The position numbers and the translations under genes are program-made. Positions 33,291 to 44,103 of a stretch of 64,000 bases of DNA are shown one piece after another (within the stretch, counting starts at the first letter, position 1; each line of letters starts with the position of its first letter). The stretch is taken from positions 75,864,836 to 75,928,835 of the forward strand of contig CM060953.1 of the NCBI GenBank assembly GCA_030765055.1, in the 5' to 3' direction. A model generated the notes under the pieces. It ran no database searches. It was not told where the DNA came from and was given only the letters and a program-made list of their open reading frames with translations. Origin of the DNA: Mantis religiosa (Eukaryota > Arthropoda > Insecta > Mantodea > Mantidae).

Positions 33291-35860
33291 ATGTGAATGC
33301 AAATCCATCAAACAGTTTGTGAAGGCACTATTCACATGTTATGGAAAGGTTTGCATTAAAATCTATTGTACCGTATCACCTTCAGCAGATGGCAGACTTA
33401 AAGTGTCATGAAGAGCTTTTTGCCACAAAGTTACAAAACTGTGCTATGTATAAAGAACTTCTTTGCATACAATTGTTTACTGGCAGAACTACATTTACTT
33501 GCAATAACATCTTCAATTTTCACAATACTCATAACTGTCCTAAAGAATGTGATCCATTTTGAGTAACTGCTTATTATAAGAGGTGGGAGATCTAAGGGCT
33601 TACATGCAGGCCTAAAATAAGGCCACTCAGTTAAATGGTCTATGAAAATCAACTAGGACAGTACAGACATCAAACTCACCTTGTTGATGTCTATTTCTTT
33701 CCTCTTCCTCTTACCTACAGTACGCGTATGCAGAAATGAGTTGCAGCATTTAACCGATGATGAGCCTCAAAACATCATCCAATGAATGTGATTTCTGTTT
33801 CTGTTGTGAGAACTTCAATTGCAGTACGTAAGAGTACTTAATTTCTTGAACGTCAAATTTCCACATACCAAGTTTGAGGGGAATTCAATAATGACCTGTT
33901 AAATCTTGGATTTAAAACCAATGGATTTCTTCATTTTAGAACATTTAAAACCCCTGGCTTATGCAACTTCTGTACCGGATACTGACATTGAAGAGTATTT
34001 GAATTTGATCAAATACAGAACACAACAAGAGTACATGATAGCATGGAGCACAGACTTAGAGCATGCATCGAAGCAGGAGGAAGCCACTTTGAGCAATTTT
34101 GTAACCTTAAATTCTGTCTTGTAACTCAGCAATAAATGATTTTCAAACCAATATCCATATAAACTTTTTTGATAGATTTGATGTTGGGAGGGCAACTTGA
34201 ATAAATTTTGACACCAATAAACGAACACCCATAGACTACTCTTGTGTTAAATATTCTCCAACCACTTTAATCCTTTTTGTCCCCACAATCAACAACCTAA
34301 AGTAAACCTTAGCCAGTGTAATTGTCCCATTTTACCTCTCCAATCTTTGCCCTATCACATTCCAATAACAGAGTATTCCATATGGGTCCTTGCATGTAAC
34401 ACCTTTTTCTTCATCTTCTCTAAAACATTTTAAAAACAATGCTTCTCATCAAATCTAAGCCAGTCCTTCACTATCAATTTTACTAGAGTAATTCATGTAT
34501 TTTTCTCTCTCCCAAATAATTATTCTTTATAATTTTAGAGAACTAATCTCTAAAGCTGGAGATGTGACTTGCTTCTTGTTCCTCGCAGACAGGTGCATAT
34601 TTTAATTAATAACAAATTACAATAAAATTTGATGCTTTGCTGTATGATATTTCAGAATAGATGTCAATGATAAAAGAACATGAAAATTTTAATTAAAATT
34701 AATATGGATGCTGGGAAATATGCATTGAAGAAGAAAGTGCAGAAAATTATCAATCACAAGAAGCCACACAATGCACAGAAAAGATGAACTGTAATGTTTT
34801 ATTTCAGCAGCTCAGGAACAATTGTGCTCCACAAAAATCATGGTTGTGAAAAAGTTTCTTATTGTATGGAAAAAAGACATACATCCCAATTTTAAATAAA
34901 TTTAGTAAAACAAATTTTGTGCAGTCCTAATTATTATTACTTATATTTTTGTTATGATTATTATTAGAAGCAGCACTATCAGTTATTAGTATGTTATTAT
35001 TTTTACCCATAACATAAATATTAGTCTAAATTCCTGGACCCTGTGGACAACCCTAACTATTGTGTGTTGCAGCCTACTTAAACTTATAAAAGTAAAAGTT
35101 TTGGGGAAGATATTAAAGTAATAGTCTGCAACCCTTATGGTGGATATTTCCATGACATTTCTATTATTTTTTACATGTTACTGTATAGTTATAAATAATT
35201 TTAAAATTGAAAGAATACTGCAGCAAATGGCAAATATCTCGTCAGTGAAGTGGATAATGTTTACCAAATATAAAAGATTATATAAAATACTTTCAAATGA
35301 AGAGGATTTCTCATGCTATTCACAAAAAATTTCAACAACATTTTTACGTAAAATGTAGTTTGAGGGTTGGAAATTTTTTAAATCATTGTTGCATCTTTGC
35401 AATACAATGAAATATTTTCAGAGCAGGTGGAGATGTCTTAAACAAGTAATTTGAGATGATAGACTTATGCTCTGTTGATTCAAATGTGGAAGTTAAGTTT
35501 CAAAAGTCCAAGCATACCACTGGCTAATGATAACATCTGAGTGCACAACACACGAAAATATAGACATGTCAGGGCAACTCTTATGGCATAATGGTTATGA
35601 CTTATGAGTATAAGTCTTGTTGAAATCTATGCATATTAATTTCAACGTATAAATTACAATTCTTTTTAACAAAGGTTAACTCCTATCTAATACTTTCATA
35701 TGCTGTTATTCAAAATGGGATGTGGTTTTAAGGGTGAATGAATGTAATTAAAATAAAAAATACAATGCAGTTTTATAGGAACTGCTGAAATGGCAAGCTG
35801 CATTTTCAATGCAAAGTTGGCAGTGACGGAAGAAAGATTGTCATCCAAAATTTGTGTGTT
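33291..35860. other. Intron 1 DNA, nothing recognised
   Basis: 2.5 kb of AT-rich intron. A weak tRNA-like word GGCATAATGGTTATGAC lies near 35584. No domain-bearing frame is seen. Confidence 0.4.
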
Positions 35861-35869
35861 GAATAATGT

Positions 35870-36290
35870 CACATCCTGCTATTATTCAGACAGTTAGGTC
35901 CTTTTAGGTGTTTCATACAGCACACTTGAGGTGATCCAGAAAAAGAGATCATCTGGGTTGAGGTCGGGAGAGCATGCTGTCCAAGCTACAGTTGCACTCC
36001 CCTTCCAATCCATCAGGCAACATAAACATGTCTTCTAAAAATTTAGACCATCCTTGGTGAACAAAGCCTCAATGTAAACGATACTGATAAAAAGAATTTG
36101 TGCTGCTTAAGTCCAGACTGGTTACAAAACTGTAACCAGAGCCAAAGTCTTAGTGCTTGCACCTTCTGACAGCGAAATGGGAGAAGTTGTTCACGTGACT
36201 TGCTATATGCTAATGTGGTTAATGCCCAGAGCATTGCAATATGCATATGCTGGTAGATGGCTCTTCTGCAGTGCATTACAGAACATTCTC
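35870..36290 (-). mobile_element. Decayed Tc1/mariner-superfamily transposase
   Basis: The minus strand holds SPDLNPDDLFFWITSSVLYE near 35979-35920, matching the SPDLxPxDFFxWG...VYETP block after the catalytic loop, and QGWSKFLEDMF near 36050-36018 just before it. The upstream part (36280-36060) is only loosely transposase-like. Frameshifts throughout; TIRs not found. Confidence 0.5.
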
Positions 36291-36299
36291 TTTAAATTT

Positions 36300-36867
36300 C
36301 ACTAAGCATCAAGATCATGTAACACCCATATTGCCCCTGTTGTCCTAGAAGCTTTCTCTCTCTCTCTAGCAGATGTATATTGATGGACTGGAACAATGAG
36401 TGATGTGGTTAGTGCCTATCAGGATACTGCTCCCTGTGCAGTGTTGCAGCAGCTAATCCATCACTTCCTAATTCACCATAAATAACATGATTATCGCAAC
36501 TTCAGAAAAGCTGTAAACACTCTCCATGTCCCACAGATAATCCTCAGCACACTAGATGCACTGTCCCAAATCAAGGAAATCATAGCACTATTATTGCATT
36601 GCCCAATAAGAATTGTGTCCTGAATTAAGAATCACGGCATTCATTTGGAATTGACCTATTAAAAGGATGAAGAAAAAAAAAGCTTATAAAAACTATATCC
36701 AGCCTTAAAATGTGTAAAGATCAAAACATTACACGTTTAGAGCAAGTACAATAGTGAAGTGCAAATGGAAATAGTTCATTACTATATTGCGTATTATTGC
36801 TCGATATATTCTCAACTGACCGCAGAGAACATCAGCAAGTGCTTTTTGGCAGAGTGATTTAACCACA
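36300..36867. other. Intron 1 DNA, nothing recognised
   Basis: No supported feature, apart from a short CT repeat near 36355. Confidence 0.4.
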
Positions 36868-36985
36868 CTGTTTATTATTAATTTTTAGATGTGTAATAAA
36901 TACGACTCATCTAAAAATTAATAATTATTTCGCTTCACTGTGGTGTTCCAATGCAATTAAAATCTCGATACACTGTTTATGTTTA
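36868..36985 (+). mobile_element. Solo PLE family A tail
   Basis: AATACGACTCATCTAAAAATTAATAATTATTTCGC then TTCACTGTGGTGTTCCAATG copies the family A tail at 40560-40615. It is preceded by the inverse ATTAATTTTTAGATG, making a short palindrome around 36876-36925. No ORF or ribozyme core. Confidence 0.6.
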
Positions 36986-37292
36986 TGTGTCTCTTCACTT
37001 TAAGCCCAGAGGGACCGTACAACTTGGCAAAGCATTGAGGTATACTAAACCTTCAATAACAGAGCACTACATTTGCTTATTATCTTGTTTACTACAAGAA
37101 CAAAATATTAGTAACTTAGTCACAGAGATGATACCCAGGTAAAGAAAATGGCAATGTAAGGTTTAGTGTACCCACAAATTCTGGAAAGCACTAGATTACT
37201 AATAGCAAAAGGCAATTGGCTGATTCAAGTTTGAAATCTGTAGCTGTTTGGATTTTCGTGTGTACAAAGAACCATCTTGGATTTTGGCTGAG

Positions 37293-37350
<58 letters not shown>

Positions 37351-38039
37351 ATGGTGATTTTCACCAGGTACATATTGTGTACACTGTGTTATTGAATATA
37401 TATGTAATAATGGCACTTTCTATTAACTTGAGTAAAATTTGTAGCAATGAGTATGTATTATGATTAATGATAATTGTATTAATTTTCAGCTATTCAAGAA
37501 CTGGGATATGCCTAGATTGACATACTTTTCAACTTTGTGGTCTTTAAGTCTAAATGGAATCTTAAAATCTGAAGGTATGTTATTATTCTTAATGTTCTGA
37601 TTAATATTATTCACATTTATTACACTCAAATTTCTTCAGTCAAGTAAAAAATATTTACCAACTCTTTTTATCTATTAAAACATCTTAAAATTAATATTTA
37701 TCATGATAAACATAAAGTAGATGAAAAAATTGAGTTATGACTTGAATACATATAATGTCAGAAGTATTCTGCAGAATACTTCTGAAAATAAAGGATAGAA
37801 AAATCATGAGATGGACGGCAACCTGAACATTCATGGCATCAGGTTTATTTGTCTGGTTATACATAATTATATGTTTCATGTCTTACAGATAAGTTTTATG
37901 AATCATACTAAAAAAATGTACATGCTTGTTTATTTTCATAACTCACTGACAAAATTTATATTCCCTGGTAGTTATACCCTAAACCCCATAAATGTTTTCA
38001 GAAAGGACTTCAAAGCACATGTAATGATTGGTGGATTTT
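36986..38039. other. Intron 1 DNA with a 48-base poly(A)
   Basis: An A run of about 48 bases at 37299-37346 may mark a retroposed tail, but nothing upstream is recognisable. A small palindrome AGAAGTATTCTGCAGAATACTTCT lies at about 37760-37783. Confidence 0.4.
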
Positions 38040-38520
38040 AGTAACAGTAATATCCAAATTAATTGAAAAAGGTATTTGTAATCACACTAATCAATAGATC
38101 TGGAATTTACCAAGTTGTAATTGAAAAAAATGCTACATAGGTGAAACTAAAAGAAACCTAAAAACCAGAGTCACAGAGCACTTTAGATACATCAAATTGA
38201 AAAAAGAAGATAAGTCAGCAGTAGCATTTTACTTTTAGAATGAAAACTATGACCTGGGGCAAAATCCAAAATTACTGAAAGGGGTGATAACCAAAACAAA
38301 CTTGATGTGGGAGAACATCTTAATATGGAAAAACAAGGACTGAGTAATGAACTTTGAAATCCCACCAGTTGATAATTTGATAAAGTTCAAGTTCTACCAC
38401 CAGACAAAAGACAGCAGACAACAGATGATAGTTGGATCTTCGAGATTGAGCAAAGCTTCTGAAACTTAGTCCCTCAAAAAATAAAAATTTAAATGATGGA
38501 GCAACTGACCACAAATAGTT
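38040..38520 (+). mobile_element. PLE GIY-YIG fragment (dead)
   Basis: Plus strand: KCYIGETKRNLKTRVTEHF near 38132-38187, EDKSAVAFYF near 38206-38235, NLMWENILIWKNKD near 38300-38341, and VMNFEIPPVDN near 38345-38375. It ends in a decayed ribozyme-like stretch near 38440-38470 (ATTGAGCAAAGCTTCTGAAACTTAGTCC). In-frame stops (e.g. after CYF) make it a pseudogene. RT is missing. Confidence 0.75.
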
Positions 38521-39540
38521 TTTTCACATTTAATGATGTTCACTAATGTTTGAATACTGAATATTCATATTATTTCCTTCTCTCTTAACACTTTATTAAT
38601 CATGTGTGTCAGAATTCGACTTTGTTTACCTTTGTTATTCTTTACAATTCATGTTGTTTTTCAGTCATCAACCTCCCAGTTTATTCATTCATGTTGATAT
38701 TTGTACATTAGGACACAGCAGCCATGAACAATGGAGAATGGAAAAAGCCTAACTTCAAGCTATGACACGTATAGACGAGAACCACGACATATGGACTCCA
38801 TCACAAGATCTGCAGATGAGGACACCACTTGGCATCAGAAATATGTACCTGCACTTTTTCTGGTCAAGTTTTGTGGACAATATCACATACTTTCATGCCA
38901 ATCAAGGACTCAATCACTGATGGTTTACACAAAAGATGATAGTACTTGACGATCACTATAACACTGTATAAATTCATATGCACACATTATGTTCAATAAA
39001 TCTTTTATATTTGTACGTTAAATATTTCTATGATAAATATAATACCCTTCCTTCATATTCTTTAACTCTCTTAACTATTCACTTCACAATTTTAAATTAT
39101 ATTAACAAGCGAATATGACAATAGCAGAACCACATAAGATGGCTACAGATTACTCATGCCCATCATAATTATTTCTTCCAGCAAATACAGAATTGCAATA
39201 TGCACCACAATTGTTATACCTACACGTAAATCAAAATGCCTTCAGGATTTCAGGGGTTTGTATTTACTGAACTAAACCAAATATATATGTATGAGAAAAA
39301 AATAATTGATAGTTATGATGCATGTTTCTATGAATATCCATAAAATTTATAGAATTAATGCATGCTGCAGCCACCACCACAGTTTATTTGAAACCACTGT
39401 CATAATCTAACACAGTCTTCATGTTAGCTGGCCCATGAAATAAATAGTCAAAATAGTAGTTTCATTGTTCACTGCATCCTTACAAGATATTCCACATGTT
39501 ATCATCTCAATAAATGATAATGTTGCATGTAGGATTAGTT
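38521..39540. other. Intron 1 DNA, nothing recognised
   Basis: A 72-codon frame at 38731-38949 has no recognisable domain, and I do not consider it a gene. Confidence 0.4.
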
Positions 39541-39554
39541 AGAAGGTTGAATTA

Positions 39555-39660
39555 GTCAAATATTCAATGTCATGGCTAGGATTTGAACCATGGATTCATA
39601 TATTTCCTTTAACCAGCTGAGCTTTATGGCATGCCAATATAACAGTTAACTCCCTGCTGA
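39555..39660 (-). mobile_element. SINE family D head fragment
   Basis: The inverse of the family D head: ATTCAATGTCATGGCTAGGA and TTTGAACCATGGAT (box B on the minus strand TGGTTCAAATCC). Short and diverged, body missing. Confidence 0.5.
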
Positions 39661-40302
39661 CTCACATTTTCTCCAATAAACTAATTTTCAAATTCATCTT
39701 GAGAGACTGTATCTCAGTGGCAACTTACAATCTTTGCGCTTGATAATTAACCATAATTATATCAATCAATATTAACTACTGATCATCACATATGCCATGC
39801 ATTGTTTAAAGTTGTCCCGAAGTGATAAAACTGTAAACATGCTACTTCTGACAGAAAATTGCTTGCTTGCTAAATAATATTTTATATCGAGATTTAAATA
39901 TTTTATATAACTTTAGTTGATTATAATCCATTTAAATTTGTCTAATAGGCTACTAGTTGCATATGAAAGCTGCTACATACTGCATTACATTTTTATTTAC
40001 TTCTTAGGAAGTACAGAATGACAATACACAAATAAAAATATTTATTAAATATTTTTATTTGTATAGCGTTTGTTACTCCACTGTAAATAGCTTCATTTTC
40101 TGTGTAAACAGAATGACAAGTTGCAGTTCAAGTATTCTTGGGATAGTGAGGATAATGGGTGTCTAGTATTGCTCTAAGTTCAAGCACAATGTGAAATGGT
40201 AGTGAATGTGTTCAGTGAAGTGACACTCCAGCCAATGATATTTGTTGCATTGGTGATAATGAATAGTGAATAACAATAGGTGTTGGCAAGCAATTTCTAC
40301 AA
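39661..40302. other. Intron 1 DNA, nothing recognised
   Basis: Contains ATTTATTAAATATTTTTATT and a TTACTCCACTGTAAATAGCTTCATTTTCT word near 40070-40100 resembling PLE family D tails at 6250. No gene. Confidence 0.4.
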
Positions 40303-40360
40303 TTATTAATTTTTAGATGAGTCGTATTTATTACACATCTGCTTCACTTTCGTACCTATT

Positions 40361-40404
40361 TTGAGGACATGTTTCGCAAATCATCGTTTGCATCTTCTGC
40401 TCTT
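40361..40404 (-). ncRNA. Hammerhead motif, left arm of palindrome
   Basis: Minus strand: GAG / CTC stem I, core CAGAAGA 40399-40393 (U4 changed to A), extra T 40392, stem II GCAAA / TTTGC, GAAACATGTC 40375-40366. Confidence 0.65.
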
Positions 40405-40486
40405 ATGCGACTAAAGCTTGATCCAGTGGTGTGGTGAGTGGAATTACCCACACCCACCACACCACTGGATCAGGCTTTAGTCGCAT

Positions 40487-40530
40487 AAGAGCAGAAGATG
40501 CAAACGATGATTTGCGAAACATGTCCTCAA
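40487..40530 (+). ncRNA. Hammerhead motif, right arm of palindrome
   Basis: GAG 40489-40491, core CAGAAGA 40492-40498, extra T 40499, GCAAA 40500-40504 with TTTGC 40511-40515, GAAACATGTC 40516-40525, CTC 40526-40528. Identical to the left arm. Confidence 0.65.
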
Positions 40531-40699
40531 AATAGGTACGAAAGTGAAGCAGATGTGTAATAAATACGACTCATCTAAAAATTAATAATTATTTCTCTTC
40601 ACTGTGGTGTTCCAATACAGTTAAATCTCGATAATTTCTACAATAGTACAAAATTGAATCGAGAATATATTGACACACTGCTTCACTCACACTGTTTAT

Positions 40700-40745
40700 T
40701 CACAGGACATGTTTCAAGAGCTCTTGCTCCTATCCTCAGCTGATA
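40700..40745 (-). ncRNA. Hammerhead ribozyme motif (family B), left arm
   Basis: Minus strand: CAG 40742-40740, perfect core CTGAGGA 40739-40733, extra T 40732, stem II AGGAGC with GCTCTT, GAAACATGTC 40715-40706, CTG 40705-40703. Identical to the right-arm copy. Confidence 0.78.
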
Positions 40746-41235
40746 CTCGACTAGTGCAAGTTGTAGTGGTTTCTTCTTTCTCCGTATTGTCAATAGATGG
40801 CGTGATGTACTTGTCAAAGATGTCCGGTGGTGGAGTTTCAAAATTCATGACTCTATGACGATTTTTGTTAATGAAGATTTTTTCCCATACGGAAAGGTCT
40901 ATGGGGTGATTAACGTATTTTATTAGAGATGTTTCCAAATTGATGTCATGTCTAGTATTCAAAAAATGAAAAGCCACTGCTGATTTTTCTGTTTCACCAT
41001 TTTTAATGTTTCTCATATGTTCTTTAGTTCTGATGTTAATATTTATTTTTGTTTTTCCTATATAAATTTTAGGGCAAGTTTCACATTTGATCTCATAGAT
41101 TCCTGGTTTTTCTTTGGTAGTGATTGAATTTTTGGGAGGGCCTTTTAACAAATTTCTGATATTAAACCTGTTTTGAGGTGCAAGAGTTATGTTGTGTTTT
41201 GAGAAGATTTTTTGGAATTTGTTATAGGCTGATGG
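40714..41235 (-). pseudogene. PLE GIY-YIG endonuclease, left arm (truncated)
   Basis: Minus-strand frame. It begins in the connector (FTFHPSAYNKFQ, left-arm inner end) and gives TKEKPGIYEIKCETCPKIYI with GKTKININIRTKEH, NGETEKSAVAFHFLNTRHD, and DLSVWEKIFINKNRHRVMNF, ending ...AEDRSKSS and TGA. The GIY...YIG strands, the CxxC pair and the VWEKIFI helix are intact, but RT is absent. The final codons form the hammerhead stem II. Confidence 0.85.
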
Positions 41236-41249
41236 GTGGAAGGTGAATT

Positions 41250-41467
41250 ATTTATATAGGAAGGTGAATTATTTATATAGGAAAAACAAAAAGAAATATT
41301 AACATCAGAACTAAAGAACATATAATCACTACCAAAGAAAAACCAGGAATCTATGAGATCAAATGTGAAACTTGCCCTAAAATTTATATAGGAAAAACAA
41401 AAAGAAATATTAACATCAGAACTAAAGAACATATGAGAAACATTAAAAATGAAAAAACTTTTTAAAA
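41250..41467 (+). repeat. Spacer with two GIY-YIG scraps
   Basis: AAGGTGAATTATTTATATAGG occurs as a short tandem (41241-41281). A ~50-bp block starting ATAGGAAAAACAAAAAGAAA, through AACTAAAGAACATAT, occurs at about 41276-41325 and again at about 41385-41434, and a third time inside the right arm (41656-41702). Between them is a copy of ATCACTACCAAAGAAAAACC and the GIYEIKC codons. The joins look like repeated template switches. Confidence 0.85.
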
Positions 41468-42003
41468 AATTCACCTTCCACCCATCAGCCTATAACAAAT
41501 TCCAAAAAATCTTCTCAAAACACAACATAACTCTTGCACCTCAAAACAGGTTTAATATCAGAAATTTGTTAAAAGGCCCTCCCAAAAATTCAATCACTAC
41601 CAAAGAAAAACCAGGAATCTATGAGATCAAATGTGAAACTTGCCCTAAAATTTATATAGGAAAAACAAAAATAAATATTAACATCAGAACTAAAGAACAT
41701 ATGAGAAACATTAAAAATGGTGAAACAGAAAAATCAGCAGTGGCTTTTCATTTTTTGAATACTAGACATGACATCAATTTGGAAACATCTCTAATAAAAT
41801 ACGTTAATCACCCCATAGACCTTTCCGTATGGGAAAAAATCTTCATTAACAAAAATCGTCATAGAGTCATGAATTTTGAAACTCCACCACCGGACATCTT
41901 TGACAAGTACATCATGCCATCTATTGACAATACGGAGAAAGAAGAAACCACTACAACTTGCACTAGTCGAGTATCAGCTGAGGATAGGAGCAAGAGCTCT
42001 TGA
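41449..42003 (+). CDS. PLE GIY-YIG endonuclease domain, right arm (truncated ORF)
   Basis: Open frame of 184 codons with an ATG at 41449 that is fortuitous, since it lies in the junction. Connector KKFTFHPSAYNKFQKIFSKH (residues ~6-25). GIY-YIG domain from residue ~51: KPGIYEIKC, CETC, KIYIGKT, then RTKEHMRNI, EKSAVAFHF, LSVWEKIFINKN and RVMNFETPPPD. It ends AEDRSKSS. Everything needed for a GIY-YIG fold appears present, but the RT half is missing. Known of the family: this domain nicks target DNA. Confidence 0.85.
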   Translation: MKKLFKKFTFHPSAYNKFQKIFSKHNITLAPQNRFNIRNLLKGPPKNSITTKEKPGIYEIKCETCPKIYIGKTKININIRTKEHMRNIKNGETEKSAVAFHFLNTRHDINLETSLIKYVNHPIDLSVWEKIFINKNRHRVMNFETPPPDIFDKYIMPSIDNTEKEETTTTCTSRVSAEDRSKSS

Positions 42004-42018
42004 AACATGTCCTGTGAA
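41973..42018 (+). ncRNA. Hammerhead ribozyme motif (family B), right arm
   Basis: Stem I CAG 41975-41977 with CTG 42012-42014. Perfect core CTGAGGA 41978-41984. Extra T 41985. Stem II AGGAGC 41986-41991, loop AAGA, GCTCTT 41996-42001. GAAACATGTC 42002-42011 with cleavage expected after C42011. The ORF stop TGA (42001-42003) overlaps G12/A13. Confidence 0.8.
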
Positions 42019-42073
42019 TAAACAGTGTGAGTGAAGCAGTGTGTCAATATATTCTCGATTCAATTTTGTACTA

Positions 42074-42981
42074 GTTTGTGCTTCACTGTCCCTACGCTTC
42101 TTTCAAGTTTATACTTTGAATTTCTACAATGTTTGTAGAACTTTTGTCGTAAGACTTGTAATACAATTATTCATGGTAATTATACAAATATATCACATTT
42201 TGTGCTATCTGGACATAGGACCAAACTAAACTGTGAAGCAAGTGTGACTCTTTCCATTTTCCTGTGAAATTCCACATCCTATTGTTAGTTGGTTACAGGT
42301 CCACACAAAACTTGTGTACTAAAGATGTTTCTATGAAGCATACAGGAAAAATTATTGCAAGATTTTGAACCTTACATTCAGTGTCAAAATCTGACATTAA
42401 AGGTGATATAATATGTATTATTTACAGAAACATTCCTGTCTTGGACTAGCAAACATTATAAAAACCATGTCACATGAAACAATTATGAATGACTACTATA
42501 TAAAATTTATTTTGTATACTAGCCTAACTGTCATTCAGGTGTTCAACTAATTGTATGTGAATAATACTGTATTGTTAGCGATGATGATGTTAGCTTTAAC
42601 AGTCGTGATTGCACATGAGCTGTTTAAGTTATTTCTATCATACCTTTTAAAGCATTTTGAATAGCTCATGTCCAGTCACAGTTTCTAAAGCTCCCGTAAT
42701 TTAACTTTTTGCATCATACAGCAGCAATGCAGTATTAGAACAATCAGCTGAACTAGACAGCTAGGCAAATTGAAAAATACATCAGCAGTAGCTACCGGCA
42801 ACATAACTTCAGTGAGAGCGATTTTTCATAGTTTAGTTCCTAGGTCCTACTACACGCCTCGTGTTAGCAACAATTAACATGAAAGTGGCACTTCCAAGTT
42901 TGGCATCCTATATACTTGAAGTACAGTGAATGACAAAACACAAATTGAGCACGCGTGCATATCTATGAAACATAGACAATT
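42074..42981. other. Intron 1 DNA, nothing recognised
   Basis: The first ~100 bp (TTTGTGCTTCACTGTCCCTAC) may still be PLE tail. The remainder is unassigned. Confidence 0.4.
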
Positions 42982-44060
42982 GCAGTAAAACCTCTCTAAA
43001 TCAGAATACAATCGTTCTGGCATTTATTTCCTGTTTACACAGATTTCCATTTTACAGAGGGTTGTGTTTGAATACAAAGAAACTACGAAATAGTCGCATA
43101 GGTTTACAGTGAAGGAGTAATATGGAATACAGTGTAAATAACAATATGCTGATATGCATAGTGTACTATATTTTCAACTTACAATAATTGTAGTAATCGC
43201 CTAGTTTCTCTGTTTGTTTTCAATTTTCCCTTTCCAATCTTCAACAGTCTGCATATCAACATCATTTGCTTCACCACACACAGCATTCTAAACAATATTA
43301 TGGTGATATTTCAAAATCTCATCCACTGGAAGCTCTGAAATTATATTTGCTTAATTTTCTTGAGTCTGAACCAATGGTCCAGAAATGAGATTAACTTTAG
43401 CGCATGGATTAACAAACTACTCAAACACAGCAAGATTTAGCTAGTAGATTTTGTGATGCATTTCACAAGCCCTGCTGTTCCCTTTAATAACTACTCTTTA
43501 ATTTGTATTTTTTTCAAAATCTCATAAATCTGAGTTTTTCCCACTTTAACAAAATTAATTCTTTAGCTGGACATATATTCTTTTCCTGTTCTTCAATAAT
43601 TAATTTTTTCCTCCAGTGTTAATGTCTTATGTTTAGAACTCATTTTAGAGAATTTGTGCACACAAAATATGTTTTTAAAAATCACCATAGTTCAGTTTTC
43701 TTTCACTCATACTTGATCACTTGGAACAACGAAACAGAATAAACGCAATGCAAAACAGTTGTACCCTTACCATGTGTGTTGGAAGTGTTGAGAGAGCTAA
43801 TGTTTTGTTTTCCCTTTTCCTCGAAGGATTACAGTTTACGACTATGATTCATGGAACTTCGGTGCCAGGAAAGTAGCCCTCAAAATTATTGCACTTTCTA
43901 AAATATGTACGTTGTAACCAATTACACAAAGTAATTCGTTTTAATCGGGCTATTTACGCAAACGGTTCCCGAAAAACATTTTCGTTTCCGCGTTAAGCAA
44001 CTTTCCGCTTAGAATATAATTTTACATGGGAAATAGCTCCGTTCCGAAATTTATTTGCTG
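42982..44060 (-). mobile_element. Tigger/pogo-like transposon (CENP-B-type HTH), deleted
   Basis: The left end starts CAGTAAAACCTCTCTAAATC, the classic pogo/Tigger terminus. Minus-strand ATG at 43643-43641 begins MSSKHKTLTLEEKI, then VGKTQIYEILKK near 43545-43510, a CENP-B/psq-type DNA-binding helix set. Stops follow and the DDE core is missing. The right end, which should mirror the left TIR, is not clear; CGGAAA/CGCTTA-rich sequence at 43900-44050 resembles Tigger termini. Confidence 0.68.
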
Positions 44061-44103
44061 ATTTTCCAGGTTTCCGGCATAAGCTGTTGTCGACTAATGG
44101 ACG

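Larger units (their letters stand above)
40303..40586. repeat. Palindrome of two PLE family A ends (hammerheads on both strands)
   Basis: Left arm (about 40303-40435) and right arm (about 40455-40586) are almost perfect inverse copies, from ATTAATTTTTAGATGAGTCG through GACATGTTTCGC and CCAGTGGTGTGG. The centre is about 20 bases (TGAGTGGAATTACCCACACC). Each arm encodes the PLE C-terminal SGFSRIRAEDANDDLRNMSS outward plus hammerhead and tail. This is a head-to-head 3'-end dimer without RT or endonuclease. Confidence 0.9.
40644..42073. repeat. Large inverted PLE dimer: two 606-bp arms
   Basis: Left arm 40644-41249 and right arm 41468-42073 are inverse copies of equal length, with very few differences (one Thr/Met change in the encoded protein). 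Each runs outward from the connector (KFTFHPSAYNKFQKIF) through GIY-YIG to hammerhead and tail. The 218-bp spacer contains two further partial copies of the GIY-YIG core. Ends ACAAAATTGAATCGAGAAT and its inverse mark the family B tail. Confidence 0.93.

Noticed and set aside
37299..37346. Poly(A) as the end of a processed pseudogene
   Set aside because: No recognisable coding or repeat sequence precedes it on the plus strand, so the origin cannot be stated.
38731..38949. 72-codon ORF next to a PLE fragment
   Set aside because: No similarity to PLE proteins or other families that I can see.
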